A DNA stretch of 64,000 bases from Paenibacillus tundrae (GTDB lineage Bacteria; Bacillota; Bacilli; Paenibacillales; Paenibacillaceae): the NCBI RefSeq assembly GCF_030812775.1, contig NZ_JAUSTI010000008.1, positions 248,001 through 312,000 on the forward strand, in the 5' to 3' direction. The position numbers and the translations under genes are program-made. Each line of letters opens with the position of its first letter. Position 1 is the first letter of the stretch. Positions 8,549 to 17,655 of the stretch are shown one piece after another. Below the pieces are notes generated by a model, which did not search any database, was not told where the DNA came from, and worked only from the letters and a program-made list of their open reading frames with translations.

Positions 8549-10597
8549 TCATCCAATGTAAAAAGGATTATGCCCCGCGCCTTTGCCCGATGGCATTGCC
8601 CCAGGCACCCCATCCGCTTCTAACAGCGGACGGACAACTAACTTCGCGGGCCATTCCTGCCTTTGGAATATCAGGCGGAATAGCTCGGCCCGGTCAGCCT
8701 CCGGAAGCTGCACACGGTGCAACGCTTCCTTCCACATCTGCTCCGTAATGTCCCATAACTTCGCTTCAGGCAGATCATAGACAGCAACGAGTGCCTCAAT
8801 AATGGCCGCCAGATTGACCTGTGTGCCTAAAGATTGCACATAAAAGATAAGCTTCTCAAGCGTCTCATTATACAGACTATTAGAGTATCCCGGTCTAATC
8901 CAATACGCTGGATCAGCAATGCCATGCTTGTCCAAGTAAGGCTGGTGCAATCGCACGGAATCGTGGTCGCGGAACAACAGCCCCTTCACCTGCTGATGAC
9001 GCAAGACCACACAGCAGTTCTGTCCATGAATTTCAGGGACAACACCTACCTTGAACAAACGCATGACTACATCGTAAAATAATCCAGCCAGTTTGGTGTA
9101 AAATGAGATTACATCATCCTTCGATAACTCCTCACCTAATAGCTCGGATAGCAGATGTCGACCATTCAATTCCACCCCAAGGGCAGCCATCGGGATGACT
9201 TTCACCCCTTCCTGTAGAAGCTCTGGCGGATAGATCCGTATTTGAGCCGCAAGATGGCGAGGATGATCATCGAATAAGCCCATCGTTTCGGGCATGTAGC
9301 CCCACCAATTCTGTTCTTGGCATAAGAACACTTTCCCGGCAAGGGAATCATCACAAGCGACCGCCTGCCGAAGCATCCGTTCTCCAGCTAAACCATTCAA
9401 TAGCTTAACGACCGGAAGATAACGTGCCGCACCAAGAGACAAAACGCTGACAGGAAGCTTCAACATATAAGTTGACGGTGTCACAGAAGACATCGAGCGG
9501 AGAGAAGATGTCGCCTGAACCTCACCCACTTCTACATCAAGCACTAGGATCGTACGATCCTTGAATTCCGCTGCATAACGCGTAAGAATGATATGTTCCA
9601 ATTGCCAAGGGTGAACCGGCATAGGCATATAGGTTTTCAGATTAATTCCATTACGCCGGAATGCTTCCTCCACCATCTTTCGCTGGGGCTTATCCAATAT
9701 ATCTAGTGTTGAAAGTCCCTTGTTATCTTCACATCCTTGTTGCACGACATCCTTACGCACTGCAACCCAGCGCAGAGGTATCTTCTCTCCGAATTCTGCT
9801 GCATAACGACGAACATCCTTTTCCGTGAAACCAATCTTGGCTTTGGATGTTGGATGGAAAGGCCGATCCCGTAATGCCGCAATTCGTTCTCCCTTAATGA
9901 ACCACTCGTAGGCATTGGAAGGCTTCACGTTATTCAGTTGTTCCACTTGTTCTAGTCCCAAGGCCAACTGCTCGGTCGCCGTCTCGATGCTATCCACAAA
10001 TTCGGCTACACCCGGATGCGCATAAGCTTCGTCTGAAAGTGCGAGCCGCAGTACGGCATGTCCAATGGCTACCGGTGTAGAGAGCGTGATCCATTCACCT
10101 TCTGCATTTTGGGCATATACAGGGGAACCTTGCACCCATTGTCTTCCCTGCCTAATACTGGACTGAACCATGAACACGATTCCTTCCAGATGAACTAGAA
10201 ACTTAGGAACTTGACCAGCTCCTGTACTTCTAGCATCCTCCGACTGTAATCCAGCATGAGACAATTTTCCCGTTTCTCGAAGTGGCTGTTCATCATTCAA
10301 AGCCCGTCGCTCTTCGAACGTTTGCTGTCTTTCCAATGCCCCTTCTTGTGCAAACATACGCTTGTTTTCCAATGTGCATTCTTGTCTGCCCACCGTTTGA
10401 TCCTTCTGCCAGCCTGCCCGCTGCCCGTACTGATACGGTTCCATCATTCGGCGGATTTTCTCCGGGGCAGCAGACAATTCAATCAAGGTATTACCGGGAA
10501 GCGGCAGTAACCCCTCTGCCAGAAATGTATTGATCAGATCCTCCATGATCTGGTGCTCAGCGGCTTGCAGACTGGAAAGCTTCATCACTGTTGACAT
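8549..10597 (-). CDS. NIS siderophore synthetase, IucA/IucC family (SbnC-like by elimination)
   Basis: 682 residues. It activates a carboxylate as an acyl-adenylate and joins it to an amine. Family motifs: HPTSKAKIGF (His248), HPWQ (His329), then SSLRSM, EIHGQNCCVVL and RDHDSVR, which form the ATP site. An FhuF-type C-terminal part completes the protein. Residues about 78-135 are a Gln/Glu/Arg-rich low-complexity stretch not normal for the family. It overlaps the decarboxylase gene by 41 bases and is last in the operon. Since the other two synthetases hold the sbnE and sbnF positions, this one should do the SbnC-type step (2-oxoglutarate attachment); that role is inference. Confidence 0.85.
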   Translation of the reverse strand: MSTVMKLSSLQAAEHQIMEDLINTFLAEGLLPLPGNTLIELSAAPEKIRRMMEPYQYGQRAGWQKDQTVGRQECTLENKRMFAQEGALERQQTFEERRALNDEQPLRETGKLSHAGLQSEDARSTGAGQVPKFLVHLEGIVFMVQSSIRQGRQWVQGSPVYAQNAEGEWITLSTPVAIGHAVLRLALSDEAYAHPGVAEFVDSIETATEQLALGLEQVEQLNNVKPSNAYEWFIKGERIAALRDRPFHPTSKAKIGFTEKDVRRYAAEFGEKIPLRWVAVRKDVVQQGCEDNKGLSTLDILDKPQRKMVEEAFRRNGINLKTYMPMPVHPWQLEHIILTRYAAEFKDRTILVLDVEVGEVQATSSLRSMSSVTPSTYMLKLPVSVLSLGAARYLPVVKLLNGLAGERMLRQAVACDDSLAGKVFLCQEQNWWGYMPETMGLFDDHPRHLAAQIRIYPPELLQEGVKVIPMAALGVELNGRHLLSELLGEELSKDDVISFYTKLAGLFYDVVMRLFKVGVVPEIHGQNCCVVLRHQQVKGLLFRDHDSVRLHQPYLDKHGIADPAYWIRPGYSNSLYNETLEKLIFYVQSLGTQVNLAAIIEALVAVYDLPEAKLWDITEQMWKEALHRVQLPEADRAELFRLIFQRQEWPAKLVVRPLLEADGVPGAMPSGKGAGHNPFYIG

Positions 10598-11804
10598 GGT
10601 CGTTTCCCTCCGTCAAATAATGGAATGCCGGGTGCGGATGCCCCAGAAAATCATGGTGCGAGATCGTCCAGCAATATGCTCCAGATTTCTCAAAAACAAC
10701 GATATCTCCGACGCGGAGCAGCTCAACCTCAGCATTCGAATGCATCCGGTCTTTCGGTGTGCACAGCTCGCCTACAATATGCACCTCACTCTGCTTCACT
10801 TCTGGTCTTGCGTATGAATGCGCCCAGTGCTCTGTAGCCATAACGTGAAAAGGATGATTATGCCCCCATGAGGCAGGCAGCCGATTATGGTGTGTTCCCC
10901 CTCTAATCACGGCAAACTGCTCTCCATGAGAAACTTTAATGTCCGTAACCTCGGTTGCATAATAACCATGATCTGCGACGAGAATCCGTCCCGGTTCGAA
11001 GTATAGCTGGACACCGTCAAGTTGTTTCCTTGCCTCGCTCTGTTTCAGTAGAGAAGTGAATAACGGCCAGTCAAACCCCGGGCTTCCGTCATACGTCACA
11101 CCGAATCCGCCGCCTGCGTTAACGACGTCAACCTGTATACCGTAAGCGTCTTGCCATGCCTTGACTTTGTTTAAATACAGATCGATCATCTCGGCATGTA
11201 ATCTCGCATCGGTATTGTTGGATAACGAGTGAAAGTGAAACCCGCGCAGGTGTACGGCTCCCGCACCTTCCTCACGTATGATCTGTATCGCTTGCTCAAC
11301 CCACTCCTCATCTAATCCAAACGGGCTTGGCCCACCGCCCATCACAATCTTAGTTCTTGGCAGTGTGCTACTTCTCAGGTTGATTCGCAGCAGAATACTG
11401 GCGACCTGCTTTTTTCGCTTGGCGATAGCAATCAGTCTTCGCAGCTCTAGCAAACTCTCCACATGTAACAAGGTGACCCGATGTTCCAGCGCTTGTTCTA
11501 ACTCAGCTTCTTTTTTGCCTGGTCCGCCAAAAAGAATGGGAACCTGGACGCTAATACGTCTTACCTTGAGCAATTCACCAATCGACGCAACCTCAAATCC
11601 CTTAACCCATGGTAGAAGCGCTTCAATGATTCGGGGATCAGGGTTCGCTTTGATCGCGTAGAACAAAGAGGTATGTTGTGGCATGTGCTGTAACATCTGG
11701 CGTACCTGTTCTTGGATTCCCGCGAGGTCGTAGAGATACGCGCATACAGGCTCTTCACTGCCCTCTTGGATCTGACGGATCACGGTTTCTACCTTGGATA
11801 TCAT
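10557..11804 (-). CDS. sbnH: PLP-dependent decarboxylase, SbnH-like
   Basis: 415 residues, fold-type III (alanine-racemase fold) amino acid decarboxylase. The PLP lysine is K52 in LFYAIKANP. Also visible: the Gly-rich phosphate loop NAGGGFGV, EPGRILVADHG, and the C-terminal GAYCWTISHHDF with the usual active-site aromatic. In staphyloferrin B synthesis SbnH decarboxylates the citryl-diaminopropionate intermediate. Here a diaminobutyrate aminotransferase is encoded upstream, so the substrate may be citryl-diaminobutyrate, giving a diaminopropane arm. It overlaps the SbnG-like gene by 4 bases. Confidence 0.8.
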   Translation of the reverse strand: MISKVETVIRQIQEGSEEPVCAYLYDLAGIQEQVRQMLQHMPQHTSLFYAIKANPDPRIIEALLPWVKGFEVASIGELLKVRRISVQVPILFGGPGKKEAELEQALEHRVTLLHVESLLELRRLIAIAKRKKQVASILLRINLRSSTLPRTKIVMGGGPSPFGLDEEWVEQAIQIIREEGAGAVHLRGFHFHSLSNNTDARLHAEMIDLYLNKVKAWQDAYGIQVDVVNAGGGFGVTYDGSPGFDWPLFTSLLKQSEARKQLDGVQLYFEPGRILVADHGYYATEVTDIKVSHGEQFAVIRGGTHHNRLPASWGHNHPFHVMATEHWAHSYARPEVKQSEVHIVGELCTPKDRMHSNAEVELLRVGDIVVFEKSGAYCWTISHHDFLGHPHPAFHYLTEGNDHVNSDEAFQSASR

Positions 11805-12577
11805 ACCTGTGCACCTACACTTCCATAGTCATTCCTTTTCCGCACATATGCACGAAAAGCTGTATTCCGGTCATCCCCTAACACAAAAATATGTACCCCT
11901 CGCTCTGTCCATAGCGTCATATCCTTGATACCTCTCGTCACGGTTGCATACGGGACATTGTACTGCCGCGCCTGATCATGTAAGGTCGTCAGTGCAGAAC
12001 GAACATCTGCATGATCCGTCTGCCAAGGTACACCAAGAGATTGTGATAGATCTGCGGCTCCCTCTAGCACAAAACTGACCTGTGGGTGAGACAAAATGTT
12101 ATCGCTCTGCTGTATACCCTGCACACTCTCAATCATCGGAATCACCATGATCTGCTCATTCGCCTGTTTAATATAGTCAGTAAGTGGATATTTACCGAAT
12201 ACACCAGCGCGACCACTATTCAGACTGCGCATCCCCAGTGGATGATAGTAGGTGTGATGAACCGCTTCTTCCACCTGATCCCGTCCTTCCACGTGAGGGA
12301 TCACAATGCCTTGTGCCCCGCAGTCCAGCACTTTCAAAATCTCTGCCCGCTCTACCTTCGAGATACGTACGAGCGGTGTCATGCCACATAGATCAGCAGC
12401 CCGAATCATCTCTTCCAACGATTCCATATTCGTGGTTGCATGCTCTAGATCAATGATCACAAAATCATATTCTGCATGTCCGATCATCTCGATGATGACC
12501 GGATGTGGAATCGATACAAACAAGCCGAACACAGGGCGCCCTCGAGATATTTTTTCCTTCAGCGTATTCGTTCTCAT
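11801..12577 (-). CDS. sbnG: SbnG-like citrate synthase (HpcH/HpaI aldolase fold)
   Basis: 258 residues, about the size of SbnG. The HpcH/HpaI barrel shows IIDLEHATTN near the N-terminus, then TPLVRIS, GIVIPHVE, and the metal-binding pair MIES and GAADLSQSLG. In this family Glu and Asp at these places bind divalent metal and the Arg holds the oxo-acid. SbnG condenses oxaloacetate with acetyl-CoA to citrate dedicated to siderophore assembly, independent of the TCA cycle. Placement between synthetase and decarboxylase, with 4-base overlaps on both sides, matches the sbnF-sbnG-sbnH order. A plain aldolase role is much less likely here. Confidence 0.8.
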   Translation of the reverse strand: MRTNTLKEKISRGRPVFGLFVSIPHPVIIEMIGHAEYDFVIIDLEHATTNMESLEEMIRAADLCGMTPLVRISKVERAEILKVLDCGAQGIVIPHVEGRDQVEEAVHHTYYHPLGMRSLNSGRAGVFGKYPLTDYIKQANEQIMVIPMIESVQGIQQSDNILSHPQVSFVLEGAADLSQSLGVPWQTDHADVRSALTTLHDQARQYNVPYATVTRGIKDMTLWTERGVHIFVLGDDRNTAFRAYVRKRNDYGSVGAQV

Positions 12578-14556
12578 GCCAATGTATCCTTCGCCCGTTT
12601 CAACGGATTGCTGACCTTGCGGAAATACAGTTCTCCATCACCATAGAGACGCCGCTTTGTCATCTCTTCGATTAACGCATCCTCGCCAAATAGGTCAAAC
12701 CACGCAAAGCGCTCGCTATATTCCGGATGCTGCTGCTGATAATCCACAATGATACCCGCACTCAGTTGCCAGAAATCTTCCTCGGATAATCCGAAGCGCT
12801 CCAGTGCCAGAGCAATATCGGTCATACAGATAAAGAAGAAGGCATCATACGTATAATCACGAACCTCGGATACATCCTCAGTATAGATGAAGGAATACCG
12901 ATTGAACTTACGGTGAGTCTCGGGTACAGGATGCAGCTCTGGTGCACGCTCCGGGTGGAGCAATTTATCGGGTACATAACGAACCCCATCATGCAGATCC
13001 TTCACAATCATTCGTTTCGGTAGGTCATTCTCCAGCACCAAAATAATATTCTGGGCATGTGACTCCAGTGCAATGCCATGAGCATAAAGCAAATGTATGA
13101 TCGGCAGTGTAATCGTGCGAACAAGTGCCTCGCTCCACTTTGCAATACCATGACGTTCAATTGCAGCCTGAATGAAAGGTACACTGTTTGGTTGTACCAG
13201 CATTAATGCATTTAGTGGCCAAGCCGTCTCACCTGGCTGTAGATGAGTGGTTACATTCTCCCGCCAGATTGCACCGAATGTTCCGTACGCACGGCGATAT
13301 TGGATGACAGATAGTTGCTCATATCTGAAGGACAATCCCATGACCTCTTTCAGTATGGCAAACTGCTCCTGCTGCAGCAGCTCATCCTCCTGAATGAGTT
13401 GTTCCAACCAATCGCTGATCAGCGGGGCATTCTGGGTGGTATGCTGAGCCAAAATACGTGTACTCGATGTATTCGTAATACTAAGTGCTAGTTTGATATA
13501 AGGAGCACTAGCATTAACCCGATTGGAGAGAGAACGGATCGACTGCTGGGCGCGATATGAAGATGAAGATGTCCCGAGGAAAATAATGTCCTTCTCCATT
13601 AATTGAACAGCGAATACTGACTGTAATTGGTGCTCCCATTGCCAAGGATGAACCGGGATGAACACATAAGGGTTACCATAAGCGTCAACGTGGGCAACGC
13701 CAGCTCCATCATTGTTACTGTTACTGTTACTGCCATTACCATTACCATTAACATTGCCACTGTCACCGCCACTACTGCTACTGCTATTATCACTGTCTCC
13801 ACTACTACTATTGGTATTGTCACTATTACTGGTATTGTCAGCGATACCATCCTCAGCATCCACATCGCTAAGCTCTAGGCCAGCTTCTCCCTGCAAAATG
13901 CGGCTGAACCGACGTCTATCCGCTTTCGTCAAATGTTGTCCCACAAGATCATCTGATGTACAACCTTTGGAGAGAGCCGTCTGCACCAACGTCTGTTTAA
14001 CCGCGAGCCAATAGAGCGGCACATCCATGTTGAATTCGGGGCCAAAGGCCAGGTTGTCTTTTAGCGTGAATCCTAACCTCGACTTATAGCTCGGATGATA
14101 TAGATGACCGTCAGTCATATGGCTTTCGAGTGCATCATAATGATGATCCGCGATTGGAATCGACTCTGCCAATACAGCTCGGCACTGACTATCCTTCGCC
14201 AGCGTCTCCAGCAGTTCTTGAATGAAGGAATCGACATGAGCTCCTGTAAGTTTGTTCAACACCATTTCTTCCAGAAATCGATTCAGATCAGTCATAGGTA
14301 CGCCTTCTCTTTGGATCGACCCTTTAACTACCTTCACTCTACCGAACGAGTACTTCTGTTGTGCTTCACAGGTGTATTGAACAGGTTTCCCTTGTCCGTC
14401 GATTCCGGTAGTTCCCCACTCTCTTCCTTGCTTCCTACAATCAATAATATCTTCGAACCATAAAGCCTCCAGTGCCTGACGCATAATGCGTTCCTGCACA
14501 TCCTTGTGTACTTCCGTTTTGTCCTTGAGTTCAGTCTCGAATCGTATGGCTCCCAC
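12574..14556 (-). CDS. NIS siderophore synthetase with Asn/Ser-repeat insertion (SbnF-like position)
   Basis: 660 residues, GTG start with AGGAGTG 6 bases upstream, directly after the TAA of the preceding synthetase. IucA/IucC motifs: HPSYKSRLGF (His154), HPWQ (His303), SIRSLSNR, ESHAQNIILVLEND, KDLHDGVRY. The distance between the two His motifs is 149 residues, against 75 and 81 in the two sister synthetases, because a roughly 55-residue Asn/Ser/Gly/Asp run lies between them. By gene order it corresponds to SbnF, which condenses a second amine or citrate unit. The insertion is in frame and the rest is intact, so it is probably functional. Confidence 0.85.
   Translation of the reverse strand: MGAIRFETELKDKTEVHKDVQERIMRQALEALWFEDIIDCRKQGREWGTTGIDGQGKPVQYTCEAQQKYSFGRVKVVKGSIQREGVPMTDLNRFLEEMVLNKLTGAHVDSFIQELLETLAKDSQCRAVLAESIPIADHHYDALESHMTDGHLYHPSYKSRLGFTLKDNLAFGPEFNMDVPLYWLAVKQTLVQTALSKGCTSDDLVGQHLTKADRRRFSRILQGEAGLELSDVDAEDGIADNTSNSDNTNSSSGDSDNSSSSSGGDSGNVNGNGNGSNSNSNNDGAGVAHVDAYGNPYVFIPVHPWQWEHQLQSVFAVQLMEKDIIFLGTSSSSYRAQQSIRSLSNRVNASAPYIKLALSITNTSSTRILAQHTTQNAPLISDWLEQLIQEDELLQQEQFAILKEVMGLSFRYEQLSVIQYRRAYGTFGAIWRENVTTHLQPGETAWPLNALMLVQPNSVPFIQAAIERHGIAKWSEALVRTITLPIIHLLYAHGIALESHAQNIILVLENDLPKRMIVKDLHDGVRYVPDKLLHPERAPELHPVPETHRKFNRYSFIYTEDVSEVRDYTYDAFFFICMTDIALALERFGLSEEDFWQLSAGIIVDYQQQHPEYSERFAWFDLFGEDALIEEMTKRRLYGDGELYFRKVSNPLKRAKDTLA
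13700..13853 (-). repeat. Imperfect trinucleotide repeat coding for Asn/Ser/Gly/Asp
   Basis: On the plus strand the stretch is a chain of near-repeats of TTACTG, ACCATT, ACTACT and similar units, read on the coding strand as AAT/AAC, AGT and GGC codons. It makes a disordered linker inside the synthetase and leaves the frame intact. Confidence 0.85.
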
Positions 14557-16278
14557 TTACTTCACTCCTATTCGGTTCATTACATTCTGAACGGCCACAT
14601 AATCCGGTGTTTGACTGATTCCTCGAAGACAGCTCACCAGATTCTGCTTCGCCATAAATACATCTGCCTTGAGCAAATGCCGAACATAGGCATTCCTTGT
14701 ATTCTTCAGTTCCTGCTCAAGCAGCTCACGCACCATCTCCCAGAAATGCTCTTCCTGTACACTCACATCCCTAGCAAGTGCATGTATAAGTGAACCCAGA
14801 TGATTGATCATAAAATAATAAGATGTCCTTGCCCACGCCTTCTCCCGTGGATAAAAAAGCAGCTCAGAACGGTCACGTTCAGCCGAATTCACATGCTCGA
14901 TATCCACGCTAACCCCTTCCAGATCACGCACAATAAAGGCAACAGGCCAACCGTCCTTTAGGGTTACCAGCGTATTTTGTAAATGGGCTTCAAAATGAAT
15001 GCCTCGCTCCCCACCTGCACGCACCAGTGGCAACAAGGATAAACGCAAGTAACGGGATAACCACTGCTCCGCCTCAGTACGTCCACCGCCGAGCATACGC
15101 ATCAACCGCGATGGCATTCCTGGCAGAGGAGCTTCTACTAGACTAGAAACAACGAACGTACACGAAGGATCGAATTCAATCGGGCGATAAGCTACCGTAA
15201 ACAAACTGGTCAACCCTTCGTCCTCGAAGTGACACGTCGTTACTCCCGTTTCATATGCAATGTGCGTGTTCTTGTCCTTCTGGAAACAATCATGTTGTAC
15301 CAAATAACGTGAAGCATCCAACGTTCTACGCATCTGCTCCGCACTGTTCGTACGAATCATGTTCGTAATCTGCATATGCAGCGACAGCTTGATATTACAG
15401 TTCATATCAGGCACATATACGGTGCGTACTGAGGATGTTGGATAGGCGAGCGAGCCGAAGCTGCCAAGCAGTACGATTTTTCGTTCCCGGATGTAAGATT
15501 GCACTTCGGCAATACCCAAGATGTGCTTATATTGCCAAGGGTGAACGGGCAGTACGCCATATTGCTCAGATGAATTCTCCACGACTTGTGCCAACTGTTG
15601 CCTAACACTGTCATGCCATTCAATCTGATGATGGTCGTCCATCCATTCTTCTCGATATACATCCTTCCTCACGGCAATGTAGCAAAGCGGAAAGGCATTA
15701 CGTAGCTCCGGGCTATACCTCAGCACATCCTGTTCAGTGAACCCACGTGAATTTTTGGGAAACGGGTGAAACGGATGTCCATATATTAGAGACTGTTCCG
15801 ATGTACAGTAATCATGCATTTCGAAGGCGGCAGCCTTTTCAATGAACAGCGTCAAGTTTGCGAGGCTATTATCTACCTTTTCGGCAAAATCACGGATGAG
15901 ATCGTCCTGAAACCCTTCTCCCTCTTCTCGTTTCTGTCCTTGCAAAATTACTCCTTCACTTCCCTCGACACTCAGCTCTCGGGTAATCCAGCAAACCAGA
16001 TCATTCACCCACACCGACTTCCCACTGAAATCTTGTATGCGATCGTACTCATGCTCACCCATGGCGGAGTAGTACGATAAACGTCCAGTAACGATGACAT
16101 CACTCACCGGAAACGACACTCGGAACGTCTTGGTCATCGCATTGATCTGTATATCATCTTGCTTCTTGTATGCAAGCTCACGAATGTACGTGTTGAGAAG
16201 CAGCTTGCATGAGTGCATATTCGCCTGCTGCTTCGCCTCAGACTGGAGCTTGTTTTCCATCTCGAACAATGAGGCCAA
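14557..16278 (-). CDS. NIS siderophore synthetase, IucA/IucC family (SbnE-like position)
   Basis: 573 residues, the normal length for this family and close to SbnE. Motifs: HPFHPFPKNSRGF (His171), HPWQ (His246), SSVRTVYVPDMNCNIKLSL, HFEAHLQNTLVTL and RDLEGVSV, all parts of the ATP and citrate sites. It probably makes the first citrate-diamine bond, as SbnE does. The start is uncertain: TTG 16278 has a purine-rich stretch directly before it, TTG 16269 has AGAGGG 9 bases away, and ATG 16260 is the first ATG. The 5' end overlaps the frame-shifted tail of the exporter gene by about 40 bases, which supports that tail being the true end of that gene. Confidence 0.85.
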   Translation of the reverse strand: MASLFEMENKLQSEAKQQANMHSCKLLLNTYIRELAYKKQDDIQINAMTKTFRVSFPVSDVIVTGRLSYYSAMGEHEYDRIQDFSGKSVWVNDLVCWITRELSVEGSEGVILQGQKREEGEGFQDDLIRDFAEKVDNSLANLTLFIEKAAAFEMHDYCTSEQSLIYGHPFHPFPKNSRGFTEQDVLRYSPELRNAFPLCYIAVRKDVYREEWMDDHHQIEWHDSVRQQLAQVVENSSEQYGVLPVHPWQYKHILGIAEVQSYIRERKIVLLGSFGSLAYPTSSVRTVYVPDMNCNIKLSLHMQITNMIRTNSAEQMRRTLDASRYLVQHDCFQKDKNTHIAYETGVTTCHFEDEGLTSLFTVAYRPIEFDPSCTFVVSSLVEAPLPGMPSRLMRMLGGGRTEAEQWLSRYLRLSLLPLVRAGGERGIHFEAHLQNTLVTLKDGWPVAFIVRDLEGVSVDIEHVNSAERDRSELLFYPREKAWARTSYYFMINHLGSLIHALARDVSVQEEHFWEMVRELLEQELKNTRNAYVRHLLKADVFMAKQNLVSCLRGISQTPDYVAVQNVMNRIGVK

Positions 16279-16480
16279 CCCTCTTTCGTGTTATAAGTAA
16301 AACAAGGGGCAGTGTCAGCAGAATCGCGCTTCCTAGCACGATACATATTTCTCGTAGCGCACCCCACTTTGCCATCTCTACTGATGCCCCTGTCTGAGCA
16401 AGCCACTGCCATCGCATATCGTAGAACAACGTGAGTCCCATGATCGCAAACGATGAAGCTAAACGGATAATGCCGATCCC
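16238..16480 (-). pseudogene. Frame-shifted C-terminal part of the MFS exporter
   Basis: This frame opens just after a TGA and reads IIRLASSFAI, then a transmembrane segment (ICIVLGSAILLTLPLVLLI) and a basic tail. That is what should follow HEGSAL in a 14-helix DHA2 exporter. The upstream frame ends at TAG within the same short interval, so one extra base would rejoin the two. The tail has no ribosome site of its own. Confidence 0.6.
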
Positions 16481-17655
16481 TCATGCATATCCTCTTCCGA
16501 TAACGCCTGTAATCCTAGAGCCGAGATGCTCATACCTGACAGTCCAACTCCCATTCCTCTGCAGGCCATAAGCATGACCAGAATAATAAGCGAGGTATTC
16601 AGCGGCAGGAATGCAAATGATACAATCGAGAACGCCACAAGGGCGGTGCCCCATGCGATAAATTGCAACGACCGACCACGATCCATCAGACTGCCTCCAA
16701 TCCACATGAACAGACTTGTGCAGATCGATAGCGGAATGAACAGCGCACCCGATAAAGCTGGTGACATGTGAAAGACATCTTGGAATAACAGCGGTAAAGC
16801 GAATATCACCCCAAACATCACGCAATCTTGAATAGTCGAGATGAGCACAGTTAATGGAAACACCCTATTCCGGCGTAATAGCTGATAGCGAATTAACGGC
16901 TCCTTCCGTCGATTTTCCGTTTGGATAAAACGGATGAGCAGTGCAATCCCCACGGCCATAAGGCTCCAAGGTACTCCGCTACCCACAATAGGACTAGCAT
17001 ATAGTTGAAGTCCCAGACTAAGAGCGCCTATTCCTCCGATTAACAAGACCATGCTGGATAGATGCCACCGCTTACGTCGGGCTGGCAGGTACACCTGGAT
17101 GTATGAGCCACATAAGATTAAGGAGAATACAGCGAACGGAACGTTCAACCAGAATAGATATTCCAGTCTTCCATACTCAATGATGAATCCACCTAAGGTT
17201 GGTCCAGCCGTTGGAGCAAGCATTAGGAGCATTCCCCACGCTCCTGTGATCCTGCCTCGCACCTCCATGCCATAATAGTCAAATAACAAGACAAGAGATA
17301 ACGGAATCATCAAACCTGCCGCCACGCCATGCATGAATCGTACGATCAACAGCACCTCGAAATAGGCATGGAACAGTGCACCAATGATGGAGAATATGCC
17401 ATATAAACATATGCCTAGCATATAGGTCTGTTTTCTGCCCAAACGATCCACGATCAGAGAGGCCATCGGCATCGTCAGCGTCATCGCAAGCATGTACAAA
17501 ACAATGATCCATCCGCCTGCTGTCGTCGAGATATCATAGTGTTGGACAAAGTAGGGTAACAGCAGATTGAATGCACTATTTGTCAGCACCAGAGCAAAGG
17601 CTCCCGTAAGAATAGCCCACAGAACGGCATGACCCTTGAGTATCGATAACTTCAT
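16459..17655 (-). CDS. MFS (DHA2-type) siderophore exporter, SbnD-like, truncated by frameshift
   Basis: 398 residues as read. It contains the MFS motif A region (DRLGRKQ), about twelve hydrophobic helices, and the DHA2 segment before helix 13 (EEDMHEGSAL) where the frame stops. The remaining helices continue in the next frame down to 16238, making a full length of about 475 residues, normal for DHA2 proteins. In sbn clusters SbnD exports the finished siderophore. It starts with a 4-base overlap on the aminotransferase gene. The break may be a real mutation or a sequencing error; if real, export would fall to another pump. Confidence 0.8.
   Translation of the reverse strand: MKLSILKGHAVLWAILTGAFALVLTNSAFNLLLPYFVQHYDISTTAGGWIIVLYMLAMTLTMPMASLIVDRLGRKQTYMLGICLYGIFSIIGALFHAYFEVLLIVRFMHGVAAGLMIPLSLVLLFDYYGMEVRGRITGAWGMLLMLAPTAGPTLGGFIIEYGRLEYLFWLNVPFAVFSLILCGSYIQVYLPARRKRWHLSSMVLLIGGIGALSLGLQLYASPIVGSGVPWSLMAVGIALLIRFIQTENRRKEPLIRYQLLRRNRVFPLTVLISTIQDCVMFGVIFALPLLFQDVFHMSPALSGALFIPLSICTSLFMWIGGSLMDRGRSLQFIAWGTALVAFSIVSFAFLPLNTSLIILVMLMACRGMGVGLSGMSISALGLQALSEEDMHEGSALSV

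Noticed and set aside
13599..13878. Open frames on both strands over the synthetase insert (Val/Thr/Ile repeats)
   Set aside because: They are shadows of the low-complexity trinucleotide repeat inside the real synthetase gene. They lack ribosome sites.
16442..16480. Programmed ribosomal frameshift in the exporter
   Set aside because: No slippery heptamer and no downstream stem or pseudoknot were seen. A mutation or sequence error is simpler.
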